A stretch of 64,000 nt of DNA from NCBI GenBank assembly GCA_037957365.1, contig JARHVA010001921.1, forward strand, positions 2,473,501 to 2,537,500, read 5' to 3'. Both the position numbers and the translations under genes were made by a program. Every line of letters begins with the position of its first letter. Positions within the stretch are counted from its first letter, which is position 1. Shown here one piece after another: positions 36,566 through 47,648 of the stretch. This DNA comes from Torreya grandis (Eukaryota; Streptophyta; Pinopsida; Cupressales; Taxaceae). A model generated the notes under the pieces. It saw nothing but the letters and a program-made list of their open reading frames with translations. It was not told the origin of the DNA and made no database searches.

Positions 36566-38537
36566 AGATTTTGAGTCTGAATTTATAGTTGTCCTTGGTA
36601 GACATTGACTATTTGATTGGGTTTGTCAATGCAAATGTTCAAATGGAATAATCAATAAAAGTTTATTCATATAAGTATCCAAATAGGATAGGGGTGTGAG
36701 TCAAACTTGTTTATAAAAGGCTAAACAAACCTTGGCACAATTTGACTAGAATCAAAATAAGACCTTGGAATAGGAATTAGTTTTAGACAATGTTTGACTA
36801 ACATTAGTTTTAAACATTAGATTTCAATATAACTTGATTTTATTTGGAAATTTGATTGAATTTGAACTTTGGATGAAGAGTTGAATGAACTTTGGTTTTT
36901 GGAAAAGGTTTAATTTAGTTTGATTTGGGTTGACCTAGTCAAATATGTTTAGCATTGGACTTGGATTAGACTAGAATTAGAGTTCAACATTTGAATTGGT
37001 ATTGGTTTTAAATTGGAAAATAAAATGACATTTGAATTGGTATTGGAATTGAAATTTGGAAATTTAAAATTTGGCATAATTGGACAAGAAATGGATTTTT
37101 GTCTTGGAAATGGTATTGGAAATTAGACTTGGAATGACCTTATAAACAAGGTTGTCTTAGATTTGGCACTTGATTTAAAATAAAATGGATGGCATAACTC
37201 CATACAATGAATAAGAAGTTTTTAATTTACTCTAACTTTGTAAATAAAGTTGACTTGGTTTGAAATGGAAATTGGAATTCAAAGGATAAGGATTTTAGTT
37301 CAATTTTGACAACCTAATGGTATGGTTTGAGCAAGTAAGGAAGGTTTTAAGACCAATTTATAGCATATCACTTTCATTTGACTTGTAATTTGAAAAAATT
37401 AATACTTCATCATTTGTGTATAAAATGGTTTTGATTTTGGTTTTGGTTGGTTTGATTTGGTCTTAAGTGTAAACTAGATTTTGACACAATAATTAAGCAA
37501 CAACACACAAACATTACAAGGAGATTTAATAAATTACATGGGTTTACATCACATCCATTTATCCTTATGAAACACTTTATTTGTGAGAGGATTAATATTT
37601 TAAATATTCATTAAAAAAATTATTGTAATTATTGGTAGGGTTTTCACACCCCTCTTATCTCTCAAAGTTCATATGATTAAGATGATCTTTGGGAGATGTT
37701 ACCTTTGCACCCATATGACAATGAATGATCCATGAAAAACTAAGAATAAAAAGTAAGACAAGATTGATCCATTCATAATAGGGTATTGTTCCTTTAAAAA
37801 CACTTTAGCCATAAGGGTCTCAATGAAGTGCTATTGTATTTGGGGTTTGCTTACTATTTTACAATGGGTTATCTAGATGGTCCCTATATACCTTGTAGTA
37901 TGTAGGTGAAAATACATTAATGAATAATTTAAATATCATTGCTAATATTTCTCCTTTTGAGGGTACTAGACATTGACCTAGGATATTGGAAAGAATTAAC
38001 TGTGATTACTTTCCTCACATAACTTTGTGCAAACATGAAGTCAAGTCTTCATTATGGCAATGTTACTCAATTTATATACTCTAATAAATAAACGAGGCTT
38101 GGTATGATGCTAGGATGTCACTTCACACATACCTAAATACTTATGGGAAGGTGATGAAATCCACCCCACTAAGTCAAAAATAAAAATGGGGTAAAGGAAA
38201 ATAAGAACTTTGCATTTCAGAGTCAGCCAAAAATGGGAGAGCAAATGTGCAAAAAGAACCCCATAAAACAATCAAAGAATCAAGAAAACTTACATAAAAG
38301 TAAATTACTTGAAATAAATGTGATTGTTAAATAAAAATTGAAGTGTGAATTTTTTTAATTCCTAAATTGAAATTTGAGATAGAATTTGGATCATTTTGAC
38401 TCAAAACACCACTCTTTGCTAAGGACTTACAACACAAAATGATTATAAGTTTGAAATAAATGATTTTGAGTTAAAATTAGCTTAAAATTATGATTTATTT
38501 AAGTCAACCTTGTAGTTGAATGTTTTCATAGTTATAC
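36566..38537. other. Non-coding, TTGG/ATTTGG-rich DNA
   Basis: The 36.6-37.5 kb part is a low-complexity T/G-rich tract with many ttggaattgg-like words. It and the arrays around it could be the tandem-repeat 3' region of a decayed Tat/Ogre-type Gypsy element, which is known for such repeats, but I see no coding domain to prove it. Confidence 0.4.
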
Positions 38538-39262
38538 ATACTGATTTCACTGATAAGTTCCCCAATTTCACTATTTAGAACTTGCAAACAACAAACATAT
38601 TAGTTAAAATAATTTTGCTACTACCTAGAATGATTTCATTATTGAGTATAAAATTTTTGCTAATCAGAGGGATGATTTTGATAATGAGAAAGATAATTTC
38701 AAAAAAATGTATAAACAAAAAAACACAAAGGAATGATTTCATTTATGGATGATAATTTAGTTGATGATCCACATGATTTCACTACTAACTTAAATGATTT
38801 CACTACTACTTGGGATGATTTCATTGTTGCTTTGGGATAATTTCACTCCTACTTGGGATGATTTTTATATAGATAAGAAATAGATATAAATCCAATATAA
38901 TGATTTCATGATTAGGGTTTAAAAATTTGCTAATAATTTCACTGATAAGAGCTAAAATTTTATTGTTATGCAAAAACACGTAGAATATAAAATAATGAAG
39001 AAACAATTTCATCAATCACTATCATAATTTCATTATTAACCACACATTTTTTCTATTATTTGATATGATTTCATAATTTAATAAAAAAATGTAGAGAACA
39101 TAAAATATAAAGGAAACAATTTCTCTATTTTAAAGAGATTTTACTAATGGTAAAGATGATTTCACTATTATGACCTATTAGGTAGAAAACATAGAAGATA
39201 TGTTAAAATGATTTTACCATTTTGAGATGATTTCTCTAATGTCTTGTATTATTTCATTATTT
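38538..39262 (+). repeat. Minisatellite-like array of TGATTTCAYTAYT words
   Basis: About twenty copies of RATGATTTCAYTAYTA or close variants (for example at 38541, 38626, 38772, 38794, 38815, 38838, 38898, 38934, 39026, 39066, 39160 and 39225) lie in one direction. Spacing is irregular, mostly multiples of about 20-25 bases. The best-kept part is 38770-38860. The array ends about 265 bp before the TRIM-like element. Confidence 0.6.
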
Positions 39263-39582
39263 TACTTGATAATTTTGTTGATATCTACCAAATTACTCAA
39301 TATCCAGTCACAAATTCACCATTTACTCCCGAATAGGTTTTGACATATTTTTGGAGGAAAAGAGAGAGAATTAGATTGATATAAAGCTATTTTTTCTGAT
39401 TAGAAGAATGATAGTGGTATAAAAAAGGTTATAGGATGCCTCCAATCCTTCAATAGTTCCCACCGAATGTGCCATTATGTAAGATCAATAATACAAGAGG
39501 GGTTCGTCAATTATTAGTGAATAAACTTGTTAGAAATAAGCCATAAATAGGCCAATGATGGGTTGGACATAGAGGGGATAAT

Positions 39583-39655
39583 AACTTAGTTGGTATAGAA
39601 ATCTAGTAGTAAATGGAAGGTCTTAGGTTTGATTCCTAGCTGGTCCATATGAGTT
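39583..39655 (+). ncRNA. tRNA-like sequence in TRIM LTR 1
   Basis: A-box-like taacttagttggtatagaaa is followed about 40 bases later by the B-box-like ggtttgattcc. The T-arm folds as TTAGG-TTTGATT-CCTAG. The first position of the usual TTCGANT loop has changed C to T, as CpG decay would do. Confidence 0.55.
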
Positions 39656-39668
39656 TTAGTTCAATATA

Positions 39669-39680
39669 TGGTATCAAAGC
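39669..39680 (+). promoter_or_regulatory. Primer-binding site of the TRIM
   Basis: TGGTATCAAAGC is complementary to the 3' end of plant initiator methionine tRNA with one mismatch. It begins two bases after the first LTR, as in plant LTR elements. Confidence 0.7.
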
Positions 39681-39764
39681 TAGGCCAGGAGCTTGAAACA
39701 CCTATAGTGTGGTTTAAAGAGGGGGTGTTGGAAATAAGCCACACTCTAACCAATGATAAGTTGG

Positions 39765-39852
39765 CCATAGAAGGGCTAGTAACTCAATTGGTGGAGCACT
39801 CCATCAATAAATGGAAGGTCCTAGTTTTGATTCCCAGCTAGTCTATATGAGT
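39765..39852 (+). ncRNA. tRNA-like sequence in TRIM LTR 2
   Basis: This copy is better preserved. The sequence gggctagtaactcaattggtggagcac reads like a tRNA 5' half (acceptor strand, TA at positions 8-9, D-arm ACTC/GAGC). It is followed by the stem TCCAT/ATGGA and then ttttgattcccagctagtc. The ends GGGCTAG and CTAGTCT pair over seven positions with two G-U pairs. That gives a near-complete cloverleaf of about 72 nt, although the T-stem has two mismatches. Confidence 0.55.
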
Positions 39853-39864
39853 TGTAGCTCAACA

Positions 39865-40797
39865 TGATTTGCTTCATTTGATAATAAGATATGTTATGAA
39901 ATGCAAAGTGTAAATGGAGTTTATATTATTGGTTCTTCATCATTTTATTTACTAAGCATTTTATTCATACATATTTGAACATATTTATTTTAGTCTCGTA
40001 TCTATTTGATTGGATGATGCCATTTCATGCTAAAATTATCCATATTTGTAGTATGAGAGGTTATAACTCAATATTTTGTGGAAGCATATTAAACTTATAA
40101 ATTTTTGAAAAAAATCAAATGATAAAATGAGTTTTTTTAAATAGGATGTATAATGTTTAAAATTAGTATCATATTATTAGTAAATTATTATATGTGCATC
40201 GCATGACAATTGGGGATGTTTGTCTTATCAATATTAGAGACATCTAATAATGAATTGCATATAATAATTTATGTTTTTTTCACTAACTTTATAATCAAAT
40301 TAGTGAACTTGTTTTCTTAAAATATGATTTGATTATTTTAAATGTGTTTTACCATATAAAAACCTATGTCATATTTCTATATATGTGATTATTATGATGC
40401 TAACAATACTATGCTATAATGAATCTATTTTTGGATATGTGTTTAATTTCTGTGTAGGTGTACAACACCGATAATTTAAGCTTATTGAACTTTATTTGCT
40501 TTTTTATCCAAGAGAAAGTCCCCAATGATGATATTGATCTAAGTTCTATCCTATGAATGAATAAGTGATAAATATCTTCATAAATCCACTTGGTGTTACC
40601 AAGTTTTGTCATTTTCATGTAATGCTTTCCCTCTTAGAGTATCCATTGAGGGGTAGTGTGCATGACAATGCCACTGACTAATGTCCATGTGTTTCTTATC
40701 TTTCTTTATAATTATTCTCATTTTAAAGCATTGTAAAATTTGTATGGAAGTTATGTAATTTTAAATTTCATGTGGAAGTTTTGCTCTTATACCCCAA
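39865..40797. other. Unassigned non-coding DNA
   Basis: No gene or repeat structure is visible between the TRIM and the Copia 2 LTR. Confidence 0.5.
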
Positions 40798-43700
40798 TTT
40801 TGAGCATTGTTTCCTTTATTAAGAAGTGTTGTCATTGATGTCAAGGTTGATATCATTTGATCTCAAGCTTGATTTCATTGATGTCAATATGCATGGTGTA
40901 TGGGTTATGAACTTGTATGCCTGATATGAAGTCTTAGCATAGAAAATAGTGAGCTATGAAGATCCTTAGTTGAGCTCTAAAGATATATTAGGTAGCTCTA
41001 AATACATTCCATCAAAGCTCTAAAGATCCACCTAGGAAGCTTCAAAGATCTTTGTAAGCATCTCTAAAAATTATCCATCAAGCTATGAATATATTTTGTT
41101 AAAGATATGAATAAGAAGCTATATGACAATACTTGAGAAGGTATATGAGGTGATGGAGTGCTTAGTAGAATGTCAAGGTAAGCCTACAAGGGTAAGGCCT
41201 TAAGCCCAAATCTATAACAAGACTTGTTCTAGATCCTACCTTACCTAATGAGGTATCATAAGGTATTTTCAAGGCAAATGAAGGATGCTTGACATTTTTT
41301 TAGCATGTGAGTTGTTGTATTAGCATGTAAGTGAGGTGAAAAGAGGTTTGAAGGTAAGTTTCAAGGAATAATATGAATTACAAGTCAAAGCCTAGATAGC
41401 AAGGAGAGAAAGCATGGCATAATGGGGTATCAAGTTTAGTTTCCAAGGAAATTATGCATAGGTGACCTTTTTCAGATGTGTACTAGGTTTTAATAGGTGT
41501 ATTCATGAAGTTTCAAGTCAAATTTTGAAAGAAAAGGCTTGAAAAAATGTTTTAAGGTCTCTCAAGTGCACATAATGAAGAGTTGTCTACCCAAGAAGGT
41601 TTTTTAAGTACTCATTGGCATGTGCATCATCTACATGAGGAACTAATTTGTTCAAACTATATGGGTAAGGGTCATAGTTCAAATTTTTAGGCATTGGTTT
41701 CTAGAATAAGGTGCTAAATTTTATGAATGATTGTTAATACTATAAAATGGTTTAAACCCTCAAAGAATCCTAATAGTGATCTAATGTAAAATAAATTGTT
41801 CTAAAGTGTTTATAATGGTTTAATTTGGATAATTTATCTATTGGATAATGAATTCAACTCTCTCAGGCACCTCTAGTATGATTGGTTTTTTAGGAGAATG
41901 AGTGGACCTTATAAGAAAGACCTTGTCTCTTAAAGATTTGTTGTAGTTGGTAGGGTTGATCGAGTCAAAGTTGATGATTGGATGAAGATTTAAGATTGAT
42001 ACTTTTATCTTATTTATATGGTTATTTTTGAGTAGGTTCTAGCCTTAGGGGTTCTAAATTGGTCATATAAGTTGACTAGTCATTAACAAACCTAGTGGTG
42101 TAAATAGTGAGAAAACCAGGCAAAAGTGAGAAGTTGGTTAGGGATGTGTTATCATGGACTAGGGATGTTGTTCAAGACCTATAATACATGTCAATATTTG
42201 ATATAATATTTGGAGATAATTGTATATAGAATAAATTTTATCTCAAATTGACTTGTCTAACTCAGTGAGATCTATTTATAGTGAAGTCATGAGATTGATC
42301 TGTAAGACACTATTGATATTATATATTATGATCTATTTATTATTATTTTTTATGAGTTTATTTTAAGATCATATTCATGTGTTAGAATTTCTTAATTATT
42401 TCCTTTCATGTATGATAATTTATGTTTCCATGACTATGTTTTGAAGTTAGTTAGCAATCCTGAGTGGGCTACTTGCAGAGAAGGGTATGAGTAATTTTTC
42501 CTTAAGTGATGAGGTATAATTCAGATGGTGATAACCTTAAGGTCATGAGGTTTATAACTATGTAATTTTTTTACATGATTATTTTTCAAAAGTGTGATTA
42601 TGCTTCAGTTTTTCAAGATAGATTTTATGTGTATGTGTAGGTCTAGTGCAAACAATGTTTTGAGAAGGAGTTCAAGTGGTGGTTGAACCTAAAAGGTGTT
42701 GTGGACCTAAATTAAAGTTTTTAAAGGTATATTTGAGTGGTATATTAAGTTTTCATTCCATTTTTTGAGTTTTAAAGTGTTTTAAGAAGGTCATATGGTA
42801 ACATGTACTAATAAAGGCCTAATTGAATTAAGTTTCTATAAGGCCTAAAAGAGGTTTTGGTATTTTAAGTTATGGCTGACCTATTGTAATTATTGATTAA
42901 TGTATTAAAATTTTAATAATACCTATTATAAGGGTAATACAAGTGTTAAATTTGGTATGTTCTACCAAGAAATGTGTGATCTAGATGATTATATAAGAAC
43001 AAAGCCTAATAAGCCTAATTGACTAGTTAGATAATTAGAGAGTGTAAGCGAAGGAACTAACACATTTAATATATGAAGTAAATATTTTATAAAATCATAG
43101 GGGTGTATATAAACTATTATAAATATATAATAGGGTTACTATAGATGAATATCAATGTCATATTACCTAATCTATCTTGAAGAGACCTAGATGAGTGAAA
43201 AAGCCTAGAAGGTAGTTTGAGATGGATAGAATAATTATAAGAGATGAAGAAGGAGATAATCATATATTTTATGAGAAACAAATTTTTAAAACGTTATCAA
43301 AGGTTTGATGTGGTTGATTCTGTGTTGATTCATCTAAGGGGTTGGTTGCTCCTTGCAAATGGGTGTTTGCTAAAACTTAGTCAAGTTGGTACTTGGCTAG
43401 ATGGGGTTGGTGCTCCCTATGGAGTTGGTTCTTCACTAAATCAAGTGGATGAGTTGGTGATAAGTCATCTAGGGGGTTGGTGCTTCATTTTAAGTTGGTG
43501 CATGATAAATCATAGTTGGTTTGGTGTTTAAGAAGTTGGGGTTAGTGTTCCATGTGGATTTGGTACTTCACTAAACTTGATCTTTTATTTTATAGGACAA
43601 TAGTCCATTTGTATATATTGGTGGGTTTTATTTCCCTTGAGGGTTTCCCAATAATTTTTTTTTCTATGTGTTATGCTCTTATCTCATGCTCATTTTAATG

Positions 43701-43819
43701 GTTCTTGATTTTTTGATAGTTCACTATATTATTTGAATGATTCATGAATGTTAAGTGCTTTTGAATGAAAGTTTTTTGAATATTGATTCACCCCCCTCTT
43801 AGTCATTATGTTTCTAACA
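40798..43819 (+). repeat. Copia 2 5' LTR
   Basis: The LTR starts near ttttgagcattgtttcctttattaagaagtg (counterpart of tgttgatcattctttctattattaagaagtg at 47649) and ends at tttctaaca before the primer-binding site. It is unusually long for Copia. Landmarks shared with the 3' LTR include gtaaggccttaagccca, ctagttctagaccctacct, tgactagt, gagtgggctacttg and gactagttagagaatt. Confidence 0.8.
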
Positions 43820-43821
43820 AT

Positions 43822-43831
43822 TGTTATCAGA
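43822..43831 (+). promoter_or_regulatory. Primer-binding site of Copia 2 (decayed)
   Basis: TGTTATCAGATA differs at a few positions from the initiator Met tRNA complement TGGTATCAGAGC. It lies two bases after the LTR end, where it is expected. Confidence 0.6.
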
Positions 43832-43899
43832 TATTGGTCCTTTGTGACAAGTCTAATAGCTTGAAGGTGATCCTAATAAGTACAAGATTTCTTGTGATC

Positions 43900-44460
43900 A
43901 ACAAGGAGAAGATAACATGTATGATAAAGAAGTAGACCTTGAAGCTGAGCTCATAATATCCCTTGATGATTTGAAGAATCAAGAGAATACTATAAATGAT
44001 ATCAATAGTTAGTTGGAATATGTCAAAATAAGGTTCAAGTAAAAGGAATTTAATTATGATACTTTAAACGTTGAGCATTTGCAGCTAATAGAAAAAATGA
44101 GAAAGTTTGAGAGAGAGCATGAGAAGTCAAAACAAGTAAAGAATATCAACATTAAAAAAAAAATTAGGCATCCCAATGCAATGAAGGATAAGTAATTTTG
44201 GAACCATGGTAAGTACAAGAATGTTGTTTACTACATCTATTATAATACATGACACATTACAAGATTCTTTTATAATAAAGTTCAAAGGCATACAAGATTC
44301 AACAAGACATATGAAGTTCCTATAATGCATAAAAAAGATAAAACATTGGTATGGAAGCCAAATAAATTTAGGATAGATCATATTGAGATCAATAGGCAAG
44401 ATGGACTATTTGCCAAGGAGGAATAGAAGACCAAAGAGGATTTTATGCTAGCTCAGACTG
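43900..44460 (+). pseudogene. Copia 2 gag C-terminus with lost zinc knuckle
   Basis: The plus strand is lysine- and glutamate-rich and includes a zinc-knuckle-shaped segment near 44215-44275: VYYIYYNTxHITRFFY. In functional gag this is C-x2-C-x4-H-x4-C, binding RNA. Here all three Cys positions are Tyr or Phe, as TGT to TAT and related changes would produce, while the His remains. It lies just upstream of the protease. Confidence 0.55.
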
Positions 44461-44760
44461 CCTTTCACATTTAATATGAAGGCATGAAATGGTATATAGA
44501 TATTGGTTACTCAAGCCACATGATTGAAGATAGAAATAAGTTCATCTCATTAAATAAGAATTTTGTAAGATTAATGAGCTTTGGAGACAACACAACTACC
44601 AATATAATTGGTAAGGGTGTCTTGAGTTTGGATAATGGAAAGACTAAGACCCAAAATGTGTTGTATGTGTAAGGTTTGAAACATAACCTACTTAGTGTAA
44701 GTCAAATGTGCAATCAATGACACACACTAACCTTTCATGATAGAGGATGTGAGATAAGGT
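44460..44760 (+). pseudogene. Copia 2 aspartic protease
   Basis: MKWYIDIGYSSHMIEDRNKFISL (44484-44552) corresponds to the Copia protease active-site block W-x-LDSGCSxHMTGD. The catalytic Asp is kept, Ser is Ile, and Cys is Tyr. Downstream, FGDNTTTNIIGKGVLSLDNGKTKTQNVLYV completes the domain, ending at a stop (44672) before the usual LKHNLLSVSQ block, which is readable just after it. Confidence 0.75.
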
Positions 44761-44768
44761 TAGCCAAA

Positions 44769-45600
44769 TTGGGAAGGTTAATTACCAATGCCAAGAGGAC
44801 TAGGAACAACCTATATGTATTGAATGAGATCAAGAAGGATAAATGTTTCATGAGAAAGATAGATGAAATTTGGATATGGCACAAAAATCTAGGTCACCTA
44901 AACTTTGATAATTTGGTCATAATTAACACTAAGAATTCCATGAAGAACATGCCTAATATCATCAAACTTTCAAATATACTTTTCAAGGCATCTCAACATG
45001 GTAAGCAGACTAGAGGAAGGTTCAAGTCCAAGGAGTATAACTCTACAACAAAACCCTTAGAGTTAATCCACTCTAATCTCTATGGGCCTATAATAATTCA
45101 AAGCATTCAAAGACATATTTATTTCACGTTACTCATTGATGATTACACAAGAATGACTTGTGTCTCATTCTTGAAAGAGAAATCAAAAGATCTTGATAAG
45201 TTCAAGGCATTCAATTCCCTTATTGAGAATGAGAATAATGGGAAGATCAAGTGCCTAAGATCTGATAGAGGAGGATAATTTTTGTCCAATGAGTTTTATT
45301 ACTTCTATGAGGTCCATGGAATAAGGAGACAATGTTTAGTAACTAGGATACCTGAATAGAATGGGGTAGTGGGAAGCAAGAACAAGATAGTTCAAGATAT
45401 GGATAGAACTATGTTGAAGGAGTCTATATTATCTTATGGATATTTGAGAGATTTAGTGATCACTATTGTCTACAATTTTAATATAGGACAAATAGGGACT
45501 AATGGCAACATGACTCTTTATAAACTATAGAAGGGCAAACCTACAAATGTAGAACAATTTAGAGTGTTTAGGAGCAAATGTTTCATATAAAGAGATGATG
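44769..45600 (+). pseudogene. Copia 2 integrase
   Basis: A 169-codon open piece holds the GAG-pre-integrase block IWHKNLGHLNFDNL (a remnant of the HHCC zinc-binding region), then PLELIHSNLYGPI (family HxDLxGPM, catalytic Asp now Asn), LLIDDYTRMTCVSFLKEKSKD and KCLRSDRGG (second catalytic Asp present). After a stop it continues as FLSNEF...GIRRQC and IPxQNGVVGSKN, where the catalytic Glu (family QQNGVAERKN) is replaced by Gly. The integrase is therefore catalytically dead. Confidence 0.8.
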
Positions 45601-45979
45601 AATACTTGGGTAAGTTTGATTTCATATTTGATAAATTCATATTATTAGGATACTTATCAATTATATTAGCCTATAGATGTTATAACAAGAGACTACAAAA
45701 GATAATGGAAAGTACCAATGTAAAGATTGATGAGGCAAGGAAATCTCACTCATAGTCAAAGAATAATTTAGAGAATGTGGACATAAATAATGATGAGGAT
45801 AATATAGAGGCTGATGAGGAATAAGAAGAATTTTAAGAGAGATATGACTCAAAAGGACCCTCAAGATAGATTCAAAGAGATCATCTTGAATCTCAAATCA
45901 TTGCTAACAAGAATGCAAGTATGTAAACAAGGAGAAGACTGGTAAGTAATCTAAATCAAGATAATGTTTCTCTATTATC

Positions 45980-46800
45980 CAATATTGAACCCAAGAGTCT
46001 TATAGAATCATTCAAAGACAAATTTTTAATAGGTACTATGAATGAGGAGTTAGATCAAATAGATAATAATGAGACCTATGAACTAGTTCTTAGGCCTAAA
46101 GATAAAAATGTCATTGGCACAAAATGGGTGCTTAGAAACAAGTTGAATGAAGATGGATAAGTCACTAGGAATAAGGATAGATTGATATGTAATGGATATG
46201 CACAAGTTGAAGGGGTGGACTTTGAGGATACCTTTTCACTAGTAGAGATATTGGAGGCCATTAGATTAATTCTAGATTCTACGGGAATGAAAGGATTCAT
46301 GTATATTAGATGGATGTCAATTATACTTTCTGAATGGGAATATAGAAGAAGAAGTGTACAGTAAACAACCTGAAGTTTTCTCACTATTAAATGACAAATA
46401 CTATGTTTATAGACTAAAAAAGGCTCTTTATGGTCTAAATCAAGCTCCTAGAGATTGATATGCTAGGTTGGACATGTATCTATTTGATCAAGGATTCAAA
46501 ACAGGAGTTGTAGACAATAATCTATACATCAAAATAGAAGATGACCATCAAATGATAGTATTTTTCTATGTGGATGACATTATCTTTGATGGAAAAAATG
46601 AGAACATGACAAAGGCCTTTGCATAGGTGATGAAAAAATAATTTGAGATTTCCATGCTAGGAGAACTATCATTCTTTCTTGGGTTGTAAATCACTCAATC
46701 TAAAAAAGGTGTATTCATCGCATAAACAAAGTATATAAAAGAGATGTTGAATAAGTTTGAGCTGGAAGATTTCAAGGTAGTTAATACACCCATGATCATA
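45980..46800 (+). pseudogene. Copia 2 reverse transcriptase
   Basis: Readable blocks are MNEELDQIDNNETYELV (46039), VIGTKWVLRNKLNEDG (46108), RNKDRLICNGYAQVEGVDFEDTFSLV (46168; family RNKARLVAQGYxQxEGIDFxETFAPV), KKALYGLNQAPRD (46416) and VFFYVDDIIF (46560), where YVDD, the catalytic motif, is intact, followed by GELSFFLGL. Stops and a shift at about 46310-46350 disrupt it. Confidence 0.85.
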
Positions 46801-47029
46801 GGATGTAAGCTTAGAAAGGAATATGAGTCTTCAAAGGTCAATTAGACATCATATAGGTCAATGATTATAATCTTGTTTTATACCACTACCTGTATCCCTA
46901 ACATCATAAAAATAGTAAGTCTTGTGGGAATGTTTCAAGCAAATCCAAAAGAGAATCATATATAATCAATCAAAAGGATACTTGGTTATCTCAATGGGAC
47001 TATGGATTATGGATTGTGATATCTAAAAA

Positions 47030-47400
47030 TCAAGGAGTTTAATTTAACATCCTACATAAATGTAGATTGGGTAGGAAGTATAGATGATAGGAAGAGTACA
47101 CGTGGAGGAGCCTTCTTCCTAGTTGGGTGCCTAGTTTCATGGATAATCAAGAAGTAAGGATCATTAGCCTTGTCCACTTTTGAGACTAATTACATTTCAT
47201 AATATTTATGTTACACTCAGGTAATATGAATGAGATAGACCCTAAAAGACTACAAGGTGGAGTATGATGGTCATATCCCTATTTATTGTGATAATACAAG
47301 TGATATAAGCATCTCTGAGAACCCTATCATTCACTCAAGAATATAATTATTACCCCTTGAAATCACTAAAAAGGTTAAGTACTAAGGGGTATATAATCAT
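47030..47400 (+). pseudogene. Copia 2 RNase H
   Basis: YINVDWVGSIDDRKSTRGGAFFLVGCLVSW (47050-47140) matches the Copia RNase H block (YxDADWAGxxDDRKSTSG). It is followed by ALSTFETNYIS (family LSTAEAEYIA, catalytic Glu present but shifted context) and CDNTSDISISENPIIHSRI near 47290-47340. This domain would remove RNA from RNA-DNA hybrids. It is broken by stops. Confidence 0.8.
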
Positions 47401-47634
47401 TATCATTATTTCCAAGAATATGTGAGATATTCCAAGAATGTATGCATGAAGATAAGGGGAGCATGTTTATTTTATGTGTCGTAAACTCATAAGTTTTGTG
47501 TGTTGAGTATTTTGGTTGTTAGGAGTGTGATCCAAAGAATTGTATACATCACTTTCCAATTTATGTCCAAATGGGAGAAATACCAATATGGGGAGATAAG
47601 GATGATCAATGTTTATTATGATTTGCCACCAATG

Positions 47635-47647
47635 ACAAAGGGGGAGA
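47635..47647 (+). promoter_or_regulatory. Polypurine tract of Copia 2
   Basis: The run acaaagggggaga ends two bases before the 3' LTR and is an all-purine tract except for one C. It primes plus-strand DNA synthesis in LTR elements. Confidence 0.75.
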
Positions 47648-47648
47648 T

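Larger units (their letters stand above)
39528..39864 (+). mobile_element. TRIM-like miniature LTR element with tRNA-like LTRs
   Basis: Two direct repeats of identical length, 139 bp (39528-39666 and 39726-39864), both begin TGTTRGAAATAAGCC and end TCAAYA. Two bases after the first lies TGGTATCAAAGC (39669-39680), the primer-binding site for initiator Met tRNA with one change. Directly before the second lies the polypurine tract aaagaggggg (39716-39725). The interior is only 59 bp. This is the full layout of a terminal-repeat retrotransposon in miniature, with no coding capacity. No matching 5-bp target duplication is seen (aaact / tgatt). Most of each LTR looks tRNA-derived. The alternative, a dimeric SINE, would not explain the placed PBS and PPT. 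Confidence 0.75.

Noticed and set aside
39528..39864. A dimeric tRNA-derived SINE
   Set aside because: The tRNA-like parts fit, but a SINE does not explain the TG/CA-type ends, equal 139-bp units, primer-binding site and polypurine tract at the right places. It is kept as the alternative.
46076..46384. Minus-strand open frame of 102 codons
   Set aside because: It is antisense to the Copia 2 RT blocks, which are clearly readable on the plus strand.
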